Below are positions 42,762 to 52,573 of a stretch of DNA of 64,000 nt, piece after piece (within the stretch, counting starts at the first letter, position 1; each line of letters begins with the position of its first letter). The notes beneath the pieces were generated by a model. The model was given only the letters and a program-made list of their open reading frames with translations. It was not told the origin of the DNA and did no database searches. Made by a program: the position numbers and the translations under genes. The stretch comes from Candidatus Gastranaerophilales bacterium. GTDB lineage: Bacteria; Cyanobacteriota; Vampirovibrionia; Gastranaerophilales; Gastranaerophilaceae. The stretch covers positions 41,968 to 105,967 of the forward strand of contig CALUYW010000005.1 of the NCBI GenBank assembly GCA_944325105.1, given 5' to 3'.

Positions 42762-42780
42762 ATGATACCACAGTAGGTAT
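42762..42780 (-). promoter_or_regulatory. csoR-like promoter with overlapping operator
   Basis: -10 TATCAT (42762-42767, minus strand, preceded by TGG). The inverted repeat ATACC-6 nt-GGTAT (42765-42780) overlaps it and resembles the operator in front of the CDF gene, implying autoregulation. Confidence 0.5.
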
Positions 42781-42830
42781 TTTAGTCATATTTCTTTAAA
42801 TTTGTTAATAAACGCGCAATTTTTTTAACT

Positions 42831-42850
42831 GTATATACTTTATATATATA
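42831..42850 (+). promoter_or_regulatory. 20-bp shared upstream element (copy 1)
   Basis: GTATATACTTTATATATATA, identical to 61078-61097 upstream of the CHAP hydrolase gene. It lies 16 nt before the glucosaminidase ATG and may be a core promoter element for a common regulator. Confidence 0.6.
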
Positions 42851-42866
42851 AAAATACGAGGACGCT

Positions 42867-43589
42867 ATGATAGTAAATCCATTTGAATACAGCTCTATTG
42901 CTAACGGTACAATACATCTTGGTACTGCTAAAACTTCAGATAGTCAAAAAAATGAAGATGAAGATAAAAAAGTTACGAATAAAACAAAAAGTGATGATGA
43001 GGATTCTTATACTGACGTAGATTTTTCAACCTCTATAGATGATACAATTGATTCTTTGGGACAAACTCAAGAGTCTATAATTTCTGCAATAAAGTCTATG
43101 ATTAGTTCTGCAACCTCTTCTGTTGCGTCAATATCTCCCGTGTCAACATCTTCTAATTCTTCAATTACCCCTGTTAGTGGAGATTTTGCAAATAAGCTAA
43201 ATGATAAATTTAAGGGTGCTCTTGCAGGCAAGGGTGATGTTGTTGTAGGTGCCGCAGAAAAATACGGTATTGACCCTGCACTATTGGCTGCTATAATGGC
43301 GCTTGAAACAGGCTGGGGCACATCAAGTGCGGTTAACAATAAAAACAACCCCGGCGGACTTATGGACCCTGCTTCTAACTGGATGAAACTAAAAAGCTAT
43401 TCCAGCATTGAAGAGGGAATAGACGCTATGGCAAAAAACCTTAAAACAGGATATATTGACCAAGGTCTTACAACAATTTCTCAAATCGGAAACAAATATT
43501 GTCCAGTTGGAGCTGCAAATGACCCTAACGGTACAAACTCAGGCTGGATACCCTCTGTTACTTCTATTTATAATCAATTAAAGGCTTAG
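42867..43589 (+). CDS. Glucosaminidase-domain peptidoglycan hydrolase without signal peptide
   Basis: 240 aa. Residues 1-105 are Ser/Thr/Asp-rich and likely disordered. The C-terminal 135 residues form a FlgJ/LytG-type glucosaminidase domain: VVGAAEKYGIDPALLAAIMALETGWGTSSAVNNKNNPGGLMDPASNWMKLKSYSSIEEGIDAMAKNL, with the catalytic Glu in ALETGWG. No Sec signal is present, so export may use a flagellar/type III-like or other route. GAGGA precedes the ATG. It shares an identical 20-bp upstream element with the CHAP gene at 61119. Confidence 0.85.
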   Translation: MIVNPFEYSSIANGTIHLGTAKTSDSQKNEDEDKKVTNKTKSDDEDSYTDVDFSTSIDDTIDSLGQTQESIISAIKSMISSATSSVASISPVSTSSNSSITPVSGDFANKLNDKFKGALAGKGDVVVGAAEKYGIDPALLAAIMALETGWGTSSAVNNKNNPGGLMDPASNWMKLKSYSSIEEGIDAMAKNLKTGYIDQGLTTISQIGNKYCPVGAANDPNGTNSGWIPSVTSIYNQLKA

Positions 43590-44072
43590 TTATTTTCCAA
43601 GTGACAATCTTGCCATTTCATCCGAGGAAAATCCGGCATGGACTTTGTTTATCTTTTGTTGGATGTTTTTTGGCGGGTTTTCAAGTTGTTTTTTTAATGC
43701 CCAATAAAGGGCTTTTGAAAGCCCTTGAGAGAGCTCTTTTGTCCTTTTGGCGCAAAGTTTTCCGCTAATAGGGTTAAAAAGCAGTACCGTTATATAATAC
43801 CCGTCTTCGTAAGAGTTTAATTTTATGTCTTTATTAAGGACAAACGGCATATCAAGCCACTTAAATCCTTCAAACTTTATAAGCAAAAATACAATTTCTT
43901 CTCTTGAAAAAAGCTGAAAAAATACTTCTTCTTTCTCAACGGTTTTAGCAATATCTTCGTCAATATTTTTGCGCAAAACAACAACTTCGATGTGCTCGCC
44001 ATCAAAGTTTAAAAACTGTCCTTCTCTTTGGTTTATTTTGTCCTTATAAATATTGCCCTTAATGTATTTCAC
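43590..44072 (-). CDS. Uncharacterised 160-aa protein
   Basis: Not recognised. Beta-rich N-terminal half (MKYIKGNIYKDKINQREGQFLNFDGEHIEVVVLRKN) and a helical C-terminal half (ALYWALKKQLENPPKNIQQKINKVHAGFSSDEMARLSLGK). GTG start at 44072. An extended -10 TGTTAAAAT ends 6 nt before it, and there is no ribosome-binding site, so the gene may be leaderless. Its stop codon abuts that of the convergent glucosaminidase gene without a gap. Confidence 0.6.
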   Translation of the reverse strand: MKYIKGNIYKDKINQREGQFLNFDGEHIEVVVLRKNIDEDIAKTVEKEEVFFQLFSREEIVFLLIKFEGFKWLDMPFVLNKDIKLNSYEDGYYITVLLFNPISGKLCAKRTKELSQGLSKALYWALKKQLENPPKNIQQKINKVHAGFSSDEMARLSLGK

Positions 44073-44095
44073 GGCAACATTTTAACATAAGCTAT

Positions 44096-44374
44096 CTAGC
44101 CATGCATTGTTTTCATAACAATTGCGGCAGGGTCTTTGTGAGATGGTAAATTTGTATTTTTGCTGATTTGAGATACCGCATTTTCAGGGCTTGATATCTT
44201 TTTTGCAATAGCCTTAAAGATGTCAATAACAGTGCCTACAATTCCTCTTGTAGCTTTTGAGGGCTTGTTCTCGGTAACATAATTTGCTGCAACAGGTAGT
44301 GTCTTTGCAGCTTTTGTTTTAACTGTATTGTAGGTTTGAGAAACTTTTGGTGTAATTGTTAATGCTTTTGTCAT
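44096..44374 (-). CDS. Uncharacterised 92-aa basic protein
   Basis: Not recognised. Thr/Lys/Ala-rich with one amphipathic helix (GIVGTVIDIFKAIAKKISS) in the middle and a short HKDPAAIVMKTMHG tail. It has no true transmembrane segment. AGGAT precedes the ATG. It lies upstream of the 160-aa gene on the same strand. Confidence 0.5.
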   Translation of the reverse strand: MTKALTITPKVSQTYNTVKTKAAKTLPVAANYVTENKPSKATRGIVGTVIDIFKAIAKKISSPENAVSQISKNTNLPSHKDPAAIVMKTMHG

Positions 44375-44480
44375 TTTCTATCCTGTTGTTAATTCACCCT
44401 TATTAAAACACTTAAAACATATAAATTGTTATTATATTAAGAAAGTTTTACACAAATCGTGTAAATTATACAATTAATTA

Positions 44481-44509
44481 TTGACATTTGTTAAAAAAAA
44501 TGTTGTAAT
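44481..44509 (+). promoter_or_regulatory. arg operon promoter
   Basis: -35 TTGACA (44481-44486), 17-nt spacer, -10 TGTAAT (44504-44509). The predicted start is near 44516, about 170 nt ahead of argC. Confidence 0.7.
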
Positions 44510-44533
44510 AAATCAAAAGAAAAAGGAAAGTAA

Positions 44534-44596
44534 ATGATTTTAAACAAACAAGAAAGAGCACTACGCCGCCGCTTAATAAGATTGGAGTCTTATTAA
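44534..44596 (+). CDS. Arg-rich leader peptide of the arginine attenuator
   Basis: 20-residue ORF: M-I-L-N-K-Q-E-R-A-L-R-R-R-L-I-R-L-E-S-Y. Five of 20 residues are Arg (R8, R11, R12, R13, R16). Positions 11-13 are three consecutive CGC codons in a genome that mostly uses AGA. AAGGAAA precedes the ATG. The coding sequence overlaps hairpin 44572-44597, and its stop codon lies inside that hairpin's 3' arm. Its role is to measure charged tRNA-Arg by ribosome stalling; this is inference from the structure. Confidence 0.8.
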   Translation: MILNKQERALRRRLIRLESY

Positions 44597-44639
44597 GTTT
44601 ATTTGTTTGTTAAAAATTAGATAAATTTACTAAGCCTCC
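44572..44639 (+). promoter_or_regulatory. Arginine attenuator: anti-antiterminator / antiterminator elements
   Basis: Region 1:2 is the perfect 10-bp hairpin CTTAATAAGA (44572-44581) / TCTTATTAAG (44588-44597), loop TTGGAG. Region 2 (GGAGTCTTATTAA, 44584-44596) can instead pair with region 3 (TTACTAAGCCTCC, 44627-44639), 11 of 13 bases complementary, which would remove the 5' arm of the terminator. The Arg codons lie immediately before and in region 1. Confidence 0.75.
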
Positions 44640-44670
44640 CTAAAGGAATGTCCCCAAGGGAGGCTTTTTT
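44632..44670 (+). terminator. Attenuator terminator before argC
   Basis: Region 3:4: AAGCCTCCCT (44632-44641) pairs perfectly with AGGGAGGCTT (44657-44666), followed by a T-run through 44670. argC begins 19 nt later. Confidence 0.9.
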
Positions 44671-44688
44671 GTAGCAGAAAGGTAAAAA

Positions 44689-45729
44689 ATGATAAAAGCA
44701 GCAATAATAGGAGCAACGGGATACTCAGGAGCGGTATTGGCAGGGATATTGTCCTCTCATAATGATGTTGAGATAGTTTCTCTTACAAGCAAATCATACA
44801 TGGGTAAGAAATTTAGCGATATTTATAAAAACTTCAAAGGTATTTTGGATATTGAACTTGAGGAACAGGATATATTAAAAATTTCCAAAAAAGCCGATGT
44901 TATCTTTCTTGCGCTGCCTCACGGTATAGCATCAGGTGAAATAAACGAGGAAATCCTCTCGAACACAAAAGTAATAGACCTTGGAGCAGACTTTAGACTG
45001 AAAGAAAAAGACGTTTATGAAACTTGGTATAAAACTCAGCACTATGGTGCAGATTTGCTAAATAAAGCAGTATATGGGCTTTGTGAGTGGGAAAGAGAAA
45101 AAATAAAAACGGCAAGTCTTGTTGCAAACCCGGGCTGCTACGCTACTGCTTCAATTTTAACCGTTGCTCCGCTTTTAAAAGAGGGTATCATCGATGCTAA
45201 TGATATTATAATTGATGCTAAATCAGGTGTTTCGGGCGCAGGCAGAGGCTTAGACTTGGGAACTCACTACTGTGAGTGCTCCGAATCAATCAAAGCTTAC
45301 AAAGTTGCCTCACACAGGCATACACCTGAAATTGAGCAGGAGCTGTCTTTTATTTCAAACAAAAATGTCCTTATTAACTTCACTCCTCATTTAATACCAA
45401 TGAAAAGAGGAATACTGGTAAGTGCTTATTTAAAACCGCTCTATGATATTTCATTAGATGAAATTAAAAATGTTTATAAGAAATACTACCAAAATGAACA
45501 TTTTATAAGGCTCTTGGATGGCTCGGAAGTTCCTGAAACCCGATGGACAAAAGGCTCTAACTTCTGCGATATTAATGTATTTAAGGACGACAGAACAGAC
45601 AGAATAATAGCATTCGGCGCTATAGATAACCTTGTAAAAGGCGCATCGGGTCAAGCGGTGCAGAATATGAACATTATGTTTAACATAGATGAAAAAAAAT
45701 CACTTGAAAATGTTGCAGTATTTCCTTAA
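44689..45729 (+). CDS. argC: N-acetyl-gamma-glutamyl-phosphate reductase
   Basis: 346 aa. NADP-binding IIGATGYSGAVLAGIL, catalytic Cys in VANPGCYATASILT, and HRHTPEIEQEL, all hallmarks of ArgC type 1. Third step of arginine synthesis. First structural gene of argCJBDGHF; GAAAGG lies just before the ATG. Confidence 0.96.
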   Translation: MIKAAIIGATGYSGAVLAGILSSHNDVEIVSLTSKSYMGKKFSDIYKNFKGILDIELEEQDILKISKKADVIFLALPHGIASGEINEEILSNTKVIDLGADFRLKEKDVYETWYKTQHYGADLLNKAVYGLCEWEREKIKTASLVANPGCYATASILTVAPLLKEGIIDANDIIIDAKSGVSGAGRGLDLGTHYCECSESIKAYKVASHRHTPEIEQELSFISNKNVLINFTPHLIPMKRGILVSAYLKPLYDISLDEIKNVYKKYYQNEHFIRLLDGSEVPETRWTKGSNFCDINVFKDDRTDRIIAFGAIDNLVKGASGQAVQNMNIMFNIDEKKSLENVAVFP

Positions 45730-45738
45730 GGAGAAAAA

Positions 45739-46983
45739 ATGACAGAAACAATGACAAAATTTAATAAAATAAACGGGGCAATAATTGCTCCGCAAGGCTT
45801 TGAGGCGGCAGGAATAAGAACGGGCGTAAAAAGAAGAAGAAAAGACCTTGCTATTATCTACACAAAAAAACCGGCCGTTGCAGCAGGCGTTTACACAACT
45901 AATGTTGTAAAAGCAGCCCCCTTGCTTGTGACAAAGGACATTGTAGAGAAAGCAACACCCATTAATGCGGTTATTATAAACAGCGGTAACGCTAACGCTT
46001 GCACAGGTGCTCAAGGTCTGACAAATGCTTGGGAAATGGTTGAAAAAACTCAAAAAGTCCTAAATCTTCCCGCAAGAAGCGTACTTGTAGCTTCAACAGG
46101 CGTCATAGGCGTGCAGCTTCAGATGGATAAAATACTTGACGGTATAGAAGAAATTGTTACCCAGCTTGGTACTTGCGAGCAGTCTGCACTAAATGCCGCT
46201 GAGGGTATTATGACAACTGATACTTTTGTAAAAGGTGTGGCTTATGAGTTTGAAATAAGCGGTAAAACCGTTAAAATCGGTGCAATTGCAAAGGGTTCAG
46301 GCATGATTCATCCTAATATGGGCACAATGCTTGGTTTTGTTACGACAGATGCTGTTATTTCAAAAGAGCTTTTGCAAAAGGCGCTTAGTGAAAGCACTAA
46401 AAACACCTATAATATGATATCTGTTGACGGTGACACTTCAACAAATGACATGGTTGTGGTTCTGGCTAACGGATGTGCGCAGAATAAACCTATTGAGTCA
46501 GAAGATTCTTCAGGCTATAAAACTTTTGCTCAAGCCCTTGATATGGTTAACAAGCACCTTGCAAAACAGATTGTACTTGATGGTGAGGGTGCTACAAAAT
46601 TTCTTGAAGTAAATATCAAAGGTGCTAAAGATGAAAAATCTGCTAAAATCCTTGCAAAATCAGTTATTACTTCAAATCTTGTAAAAACTGCATTTTTCGG
46701 CGAAGATGCAAACTGGGGCAGAATACTTGCAGCTCTTGGCTATAGCGGTGTAAAGTTTAATCCTGACGGGGTTTCAATAGAATTTTTTGCTCAGGATAAA
46801 ACCTTATTGCTTATGAAAGACGGCACACCTCTTGAGTTTGATGAAGATGAAGCTCATGAGCTTTTAAAAAACAAAGAAATAACCATAAATGTTTACATGT
46901 CTGACGGCGAGAGCACGGCAAGCGCTTGGGGTTGTGACTTAAGCTACGAATACGTCAGAATTAACGGCGAGTATAGAACATAG
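45739..46983 (+). CDS. argJ: Glutamate N-acetyltransferase / amino-acid acetyltransferase ArgJ
   Basis: 414 aa. Ntn-type hydrolase fold: PINAVIINSGNANACTGAQGL, KIGAIAKGSGMIHPNMGTMLGFVTTD with the self-cleavage Thr in MGTMLGF, and the C-terminal SAWGCDLSYEYVRING. It recycles the acetyl group from acetylornithine to glutamate; whether it also uses acetyl-CoA cannot be told. Follows argC after 9 nt. Confidence 0.95.
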   Translation: MTETMTKFNKINGAIIAPQGFEAAGIRTGVKRRRKDLAIIYTKKPAVAAGVYTTNVVKAAPLLVTKDIVEKATPINAVIINSGNANACTGAQGLTNAWEMVEKTQKVLNLPARSVLVASTGVIGVQLQMDKILDGIEEIVTQLGTCEQSALNAAEGIMTTDTFVKGVAYEFEISGKTVKIGAIAKGSGMIHPNMGTMLGFVTTDAVISKELLQKALSESTKNTYNMISVDGDTSTNDMVVVLANGCAQNKPIESEDSSGYKTFAQALDMVNKHLAKQIVLDGEGATKFLEVNIKGAKDEKSAKILAKSVITSNLVKTAFFGEDANWGRILAALGYSGVKFNPDGVSIEFFAQDKTLLLMKDGTPLEFDEDEAHELLKNKEITINVYMSDGESTASAWGCDLSYEYVRINGEYRT

Positions 46984-46993
46984 AGAGGGAATA

Positions 46994-47854
46994 ATGAAAG
47001 AGTTTGTACAAAAAGTAAGAATTTTAACCGAGTCGCTTCCTTATATCAAGGAATTTGCAAATAAAACTGTTGTTATAAAATACGGCGGTGAGGCGCTTAA
47101 AGACGAAGTTGTTTCAAAAACCATAATAGAAGACATTGCCCTTATGAAATATATTGGCATAAAACCAGTAATAGTTCACGGCGGTGGTGTTGAGATAACC
47201 GAGCTTTTAAATAAAATGAATGTAAAAACCGAGTTTGTAGGCGGTTTAAGAAAAACCGACAAACAAACCTCGCAAGCCGTTGAGATGGTTCTGGGTGCAA
47301 AAATAAATAAAAAAATCGTACACGACATTCAAACCCATGGTGTAGAGGCAGTCGGCATTTGCGGTTGTGATGCTAATTTATTTGAGGTGCAAAAGATTTT
47401 TCCAAACGGCGAGGATTTAGGTTTTATCGGCGAAGTTAAAAAAGTAAACGAAAAACTTTTAAATATCTTAATTGATAACTCATATATCCCTGTCATTGCA
47501 CCTGTTTCAAGGGATACAGAGGGTAATATTTATAACATAAACGCCGATTATGCAGCTCTTGCGGTTGCCTGTGCTCTTAAAGCTCAAAAGCTTGTATTTT
47601 TAACGGATATCGAGGGTGTTATGCGTGACAGATTTGACCCGACATCTGTTATATCAACTCTAAAAATAGGCGAGATTGATAAATACATTGCAGATAAAGT
47701 AATTGAGGGCGGTATGATACCTAAAGTCCAAAGCTGCAAATACGCTATTGAAAACGGCGTAAACACCGTTCATATATTAGACGGCAGACTGGAACATTCT
47801 CTTTTGCTTGAAATATTCACTCATCATGGAATAGGAACAATGGTGGAAAAATAA
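46994..47854 (+). CDS. argB: Acetylglutamate kinase
   Basis: 286 aa. Amino-acid-kinase fold with VVIKYGGEALKDE, GIKPVIVHGGGVEITELL, and ALAVACALKAQKLVFLTDIEGV. 286 aa with an N-terminal extension is the length of the arginine-sensitive form, a frequent feedback target. Overlaps argD by one base. Confidence 0.95.
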   Translation: MKEFVQKVRILTESLPYIKEFANKTVVIKYGGEALKDEVVSKTIIEDIALMKYIGIKPVIVHGGGVEITELLNKMNVKTEFVGGLRKTDKQTSQAVEMVLGAKINKKIVHDIQTHGVEAVGICGCDANLFEVQKIFPNGEDLGFIGEVKKVNEKLLNILIDNSYIPVIAPVSRDTEGNIYNINADYAALAVACALKAQKLVFLTDIEGVMRDRFDPTSVISTLKIGEIDKYIADKVIEGGMIPKVQSCKYAIENGVNTVHILDGRLEHSLLLEIFTHHGIGTMVEK

Positions 47855-49029
47855 TGAAAAATAACTGTTTAATGAATACATATTCAAGATTTGACGTGGT
47901 TTTTGACCATGGTGAAAACTGCTACCTGTATGATACAAATAACAAAAAATATATTGACTTTGTCGGCGGTATAGCGGTTAATTCGCTTGGTTACAGTTCT
48001 GATAAACTAAAAAAAGCTATTACAAATCAAGCCGATAAAATGCTTCATTGCTCAAATCTTTACTATAATGAGCCTCAAATTGAGCTTGCGCAAAAACTCT
48101 GTGATAACAGCTGCTTTGATAAAGTTTTCTTTTGCAACAGTGGTGCTGAGGCAAACGAGGCGGCGCTTAAACTTGCAAAAATTTACGCCAAGAAAAATAA
48201 AAACAAAGACTGCTATGAAATAATTGCCTTTAAAAATTCCTTCCATGGCAGAACAACAGGCGCTCTGAGTCTTACGGGACAAGATAAATATCAAAAAAAC
48301 TTCACCCCGCTTATGGATGGGGTAAAATTTGCAACCTATAACGATATAGATTCTCTTAAAAATCTTGTAACCAAAAACACCTGTGCTATTGCGCTGGAGC
48401 CGATTCAGGGCGAGGGCGGTATAATCCCTGCCGATATTGAATTTTTAAAAGAAGTAAGAAATATATGTGATAAAAACGACATAGCTCTTATTTTTGATGA
48501 AGTTCAATGCGGCATAGGCAGATGCGGCAAGCTTTTTGCTCACCAGGTGTATGGCGTTAACCCTGATATTATTGTTCTTGCTAAAGCATTAGCGGGCGGT
48601 GTGCCGATAGGCGCTATGCTTGCGGTGGAAAAATTTGCCCTTGCCTTTGAGCCTGGTGACCATGCCAGCACTTTTGGCGGAAATCCCCTTGCTTGCGCTG
48701 CTGCAAATGTTGTAATTGATGAGATATTAAACTCTGATATTCTTGATAATGTTAAAAATATGAGTGCTTATTTTGTTGAAAAAATGAACGCGCTAAAGGA
48801 TAAATACAATTTCATTAAAGACATCAGAGGTCTTGGCTTAATGCTTGGTATGGAAGTTAGTGTTTTGCCTAAAGATATCGTGTCTTTGGCTTATAAAGAG
48901 GGGCTTTTGTTGTTATCTGCAGGAGCAAATGTCGTGCGATTTGTGCCCCCGCTTGTGATTGATAAAGTCACGGCAGATGAGGGCTTTAAGATTTTGGATA
49001 AGGTTTTAGAAAATATAAAAGGAGAATAA
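47854..49029 (+). CDS. argD: Acetylornithine aminotransferase
   Basis: 391 aa class III PLP aminotransferase. [79 protein letters not shown] with PLP-Lys in LAKALAGG. Fourth step of arginine synthesis. Confidence 0.95.
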   Translation: MKNNCLMNTYSRFDVVFDHGENCYLYDTNNKKYIDFVGGIAVNSLGYSSDKLKKAITNQADKMLHCSNLYYNEPQIELAQKLCDNSCFDKVFFCNSGAEANEAALKLAKIYAKKNKNKDCYEIIAFKNSFHGRTTGALSLTGQDKYQKNFTPLMDGVKFATYNDIDSLKNLVTKNTCAIALEPIQGEGGIIPADIEFLKEVRNICDKNDIALIFDEVQCGIGRCGKLFAHQVYGVNPDIIVLAKALAGGVPIGAMLAVEKFALAFEPGDHASTFGGNPLACAAANVVIDEILNSDILDNVKNMSAYFVEKMNALKDKYNFIKDIRGLGLMLGMEVSVLPKDIVSLAYKEGLLLLSAGANVVRFVPPLVIDKVTADEGFKILDKVLENIKGE

Positions 49030-49030
49030 T

Positions 49031-50242
49031 ATGAAAGAAAAAGTTATTTTAGCTTACTCGGGCGGTCTTGATACTACTGTTTTAATTCCTTGGTTAAAAG
49101 AAACATACGACTACGACATTATCGCAGTTTGCATTGATGTAGGGCAAGGCAAAGAAACGGACGGACTAGAGCAAAAAGCTTTGAAAACAGGCGCTCAAAA
49201 GTTTTATTTGCTGGATGTAACGGAAGAATTCTTAACTCAATACGCTTGGCCTACCCTAAAAGCAGGTGCAGTCTATGAGAGCAAATATCTGCTGGGTACA
49301 TCAATAGCAAGACCAATAATCGGCAAATGTCTAGTAGATATTGCAAAAAAAGAGGGCGCGGTTGCAATTTGTCACGGTGCCACAGGTAAGGGAAATGACC
49401 AAGTCAGATTTGAACTTGCCATAAAAGCTCTTGCTCCTGAGCTTAAAATCATTGCTCCTTGGAGAATTTGGGATATTCAATCCAGAGAAGATGAAATCAA
49501 ATATCTTGAAGACAGAGGCATTGAAGTACCGATGAAAAAAGATGATTCATACTCAAGGGATAAAAACCTCTGGCACCTAAGCCATGAGGGCTTAGAGCTT
49601 GAGGATCCCGCCCTTGAGCCTAACTTTGATAAACTTCTTCAAATGTCTGTTACACCTGAGAAAGCTCCTGATAAGGACACATATGTTGAAATAGAATTTG
49701 AAAAAGGCGTTCCTGTGGCAATTGACGGTAAAAAAATGAGTGCAAAAGACTTACTTGCAACTGCAAACAAGCTTGCAGGCGAAAACGGTATCGGTATAAC
49801 AGATATTGTAGAGAACAGACTTGTCGGTATGAAATCAAGAGGAGTTTATGAAACCCCCGGCGGTACGCTTTTATATCAAGCGCATGAATATCTTGAGCAC
49901 TTGTGCTTAGATAGAGATACTTATCAATACAAACTAAATGTTGCAAACGAGTTTGCAAAGCTTGTGTACAACGGTCTTTGGTTTTCTCCCCTGCGCAAGG
50001 CGCTGAGTGCTTTTGTTGACGAAACTCAAAAAACAGTTACGGGCAAAGTAAAACTAAAACTTTATAAGGGTAATATCATCTACGCGGGTGCAACTTCTGA
50101 GTATTCTCTTTATTGTGAATCTCTTGCAAGCTTTACAACAGGGGATTTATACAATCATAAAGACGCAGAAGGCTTCATCAACCTGTTTGGTTTACCCCTA
50201 AAAGTCGGTGCTATGCTTCTTGGAGATAAAATAAATGGCTAA
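49031..50242 (+). CDS. argG: Argininosuccinate synthase
   Basis: 403 aa. PP-loop [15 protein letters not shown] at the N-terminus, [30 protein letters not shown], and [12 protein letters not shown]. Joins citrulline and aspartate with ATP. Starts 1 nt after the argD stop and overlaps argH by 8 nt. Confidence 0.96.
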   Translation: MKEKVILAYSGGLDTTVLIPWLKETYDYDIIAVCIDVGQGKETDGLEQKALKTGAQKFYLLDVTEEFLTQYAWPTLKAGAVYESKYLLGTSIARPIIGKCLVDIAKKEGAVAICHGATGKGNDQVRFELAIKALAPELKIIAPWRIWDIQSREDEIKYLEDRGIEVPMKKDDSYSRDKNLWHLSHEGLELEDPALEPNFDKLLQMSVTPEKAPDKDTYVEIEFEKGVPVAIDGKKMSAKDLLATANKLAGENGIGITDIVENRLVGMKSRGVYETPGGTLLYQAHEYLEHLCLDRDTYQYKLNVANEFAKLVYNGLWFSPLRKALSAFVDETQKTVTGKVKLKLYKGNIIYAGATSEYSLYCESLASFTTGDLYNHKDAEGFINLFGLPLKVGAMLLGDKING

Positions 50243-51635
50243 TGATAAACTCTGGGGCGGCAGATTTTGTGTTCAAACAGATGACCTTACGGATGATTTT
50301 AATTCATCCGTAAGGTTTGATAAAAGGCTTTATAAGCAAGATATCAAAGGTTCTGTTGCCCATGTAAAAATGCTTGCAAAGCAAGGTATTATACCAAATG
50401 ATGATGCGCTAAAAATTCAAGACGGATTAGAAAAAATTCTTCTTGAAATTGAATCCGGCGAGTTTGAATTCGATATAGCACTTGAAGATGTGCATATGAA
50501 TATCGAAAAGCGCTTAATTGAGCTTATCGGCGAAGCGGGAAAAAGGCTTCATAGTGCAAGAAGCAGAAATGACCAAGTTGCTCTTGATACTAGAATGTAT
50601 ACAAAAGAAGAAATACTAAACATAAAAAATCTCTTGCTTGAACTTTTGGAGGTGATTTTAGCCAAGGCAAAAGAAAATACTAACACTATTATGCCCGGTT
50701 TTACTCATATGCAAAAGGCTCAGCCTGTTACTTTTGCACATCATCTGTCTGCTTATTTTGAAATGTTTAAAAGAGATATCTCGCGTCTTGATGATGCGTA
50801 CAAGAGAATGAACACTTGCCCTCTGGGCGCTTGTGCTCTGGCAGGTACTACGTATAATATCGACAGATATTATACATCAGAGCTTTTGGGTTTTGACTCA
50901 CCTATGCTAAATTCAATGGATGCCGTGTCAGATAGAGATTTTACAATTGAAACAATAAGCTGCATTTCTTTTGTTATGATGCATTTAAGCCGCTTTTGTG
51001 AAGAGATTATTATGTGGTGCTCAAAAGAATATGACTTTATCGAGCTTGATGATGCGTACTCAACGGGCTCAAGCATTATGCCTCAGAAGAAAAACCCCGA
51101 CATTGCAGAGCTTGTAAGGGGAAAATGCGGCAGAGTGTATGGGGATTTGATGTCGATTTTAACTGTTATGAAATCTCTCCCGCTTGCTTATAACAAGGAT
51201 ATGCAGGAAGATAAAGAACCTTTGTTTGACTCGATTGACACTGTTAAAATGTGCCTTAATATTTTTACAAAAATGTTCTCAACTTCTAAAGTTAACAAGG
51301 ATAATATGTACAAATCCGCAAAAACTGGCTTTTTAAACGCAACTGATGTTGCAGACTACCTTGTTAAAAAAGGTCTTGCCTTTAGAGATACTCATAAAAT
51401 CGCAGGTGAGCTTGTATATTATTGTATTGAAAATTCAAAATGTCTTGAAGAGCTTAGCTTGGATGAGTTTAAAAAATTCTGCAAGCTTTTTGATGAGGAT
51501 ATTTATGAGGCAATTTCTCTTAAAACCTGTGTAGAAAACAGAACTTCAAAAGGTGCACCCTCGCCTTATGCTATGGGTGAAGTGATTAAAACATATGAAA
51601 AATATATTTTAGAGCAGAAAAAGGAGCAAAAATGA
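50235..51635 (+). CDS. argH: Argininosuccinate lyase
   Basis: 466 aa. Fumarase/aspartase-superfamily signature [20 protein letters not shown]; also [15 protein letters not shown] and [21 protein letters not shown]. Releases arginine and fumarate. Translationally coupled to argG and argF by short overlaps. Confidence 0.96.
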   Translation: MANDKLWGGRFCVQTDDLTDDFNSSVRFDKRLYKQDIKGSVAHVKMLAKQGIIPNDDALKIQDGLEKILLEIESGEFEFDIALEDVHMNIEKRLIELIGEAGKRLHSARSRNDQVALDTRMYTKEEILNIKNLLLELLEVILAKAKENTNTIMPGFTHMQKAQPVTFAHHLSAYFEMFKRDISRLDDAYKRMNTCPLGACALAGTTYNIDRYYTSELLGFDSPMLNSMDAVSDRDFTIETISCISFVMMHLSRFCEEIIMWCSKEYDFIELDDAYSTGSSIMPQKKNPDIAELVRGKCGRVYGDLMSILTVMKSLPLAYNKDMQEDKEPLFDSIDTVKMCLNIFTKMFSTSKVNKDNMYKSAKTGFLNATDVADYLVKKGLAFRDTHKIAGELVYYCIENSKCLEELSLDEFKKFCKLFDEDIYEAISLKTCVENRTSKGAPSPYAMGEVIKTYEKYILEQKKEQK

Positions 51636-52558
51636 ACTTAAAAGGAAGAGATTTTATATCATTAATGGATTTTAGCACTCAAGAGCTCAGTTATCTTCTT
51701 GATTTGGCATCAGAAATTAAAGCAAAGACAAAAAGCGGTGTTTTAGAGCCTGTTTTAAAAGACAAAAATCTTGTTTTAATATTTTCCAAACCCTCTCTAA
51801 GAACAAGAGTCAGCTTTGAAACAGGCATGAGGCAGCTTGGCGGAAACTCTCTTACTCTTAAGCAGGATGAAATAAATCTTGGCGTAAGAGAAACAATAGC
51901 AGACACCGCAAGGGTTTTATCAAGATACGCAGATTGCGTTATGATAAGAACTTTTGCTCACAGTGACGTTGAAGAGTTTGCAAAATATGCAAGTGTCCCT
52001 ACAATTAACGGTCTTACGGATGATTCTCACCCGTGCCAGATTATGGCTGATTTGTTGACTATTAAAGAGCATTTTAAAAAACTTAAAGGGCTAAAGCTTG
52101 TGTACTCGGGTGATGGCAACAATGTTGCAAACAGCCTTTTGGTCGGCTGCGCTCTTATGGGTTTAGATGTAACAATAGCTTGCCCTAAGGGATATGAGCC
52201 AATGGAGAAATATGTAGAGTTTGCAAAAAATGCGGCACTAAAAACAGGTTCAAAAGTATCAATTGAATATGACTCTAAAAAAGCCGTAGAGGGTGCAAAT
52301 ATTATCTATACCGATGTTTGGGCTAGTATGGGGCAAGAAAGCGAAGCGAGCATGAGAAAAGAGATTTTTAAATCTTATCAGGTAAATGACGAGTTGTGCT
52401 CTTGCGCCAGCGATGATGTTATTGTTCTTCACTGCTTACCTGCACACAGAGAAGAAGAAATCACTCACAGTGTGCTTGAGAAAAATGCAGAAGTCATTTT
52501 TGAGCAGGCAGAAAATAGAATGCACGCTCAAAAAGCAATTATGGCGGCTATTGTTTAA
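51632..52558 (+). CDS. argF: Ornithine carbamoyltransferase
   Basis: 308 aa. Carbamoyl-phosphate site SKPSLRTRVSFETGMRQLGG, DDSHPCQIMADLLTIKEHF, and ornithine site VLHCLPAHREEEI. SLRT replaces the usual STRT, a variant I also associate with cyanobacterial enzymes. Last gene of the arg operon; ridA follows convergently after 15 nt. Confidence 0.95.
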   Translation: MNLKGRDFISLMDFSTQELSYLLDLASEIKAKTKSGVLEPVLKDKNLVLIFSKPSLRTRVSFETGMRQLGGNSLTLKQDEINLGVRETIADTARVLSRYADCVMIRTFAHSDVEEFAKYASVPTINGLTDDSHPCQIMADLLTIKEHFKKLKGLKLVYSGDGNNVANSLLVGCALMGLDVTIACPKGYEPMEKYVEFAKNAALKTGSKVSIEYDSKKAVEGANIIYTDVWASMGQESEASMRKEIFKSYQVNDELCSCASDDVIVLHCLPAHREEEITHSVLEKNAEVIFEQAENRMHAQKAIMAAIV

Positions 52559-52573
52559 TAGCCGCTTTTAACT

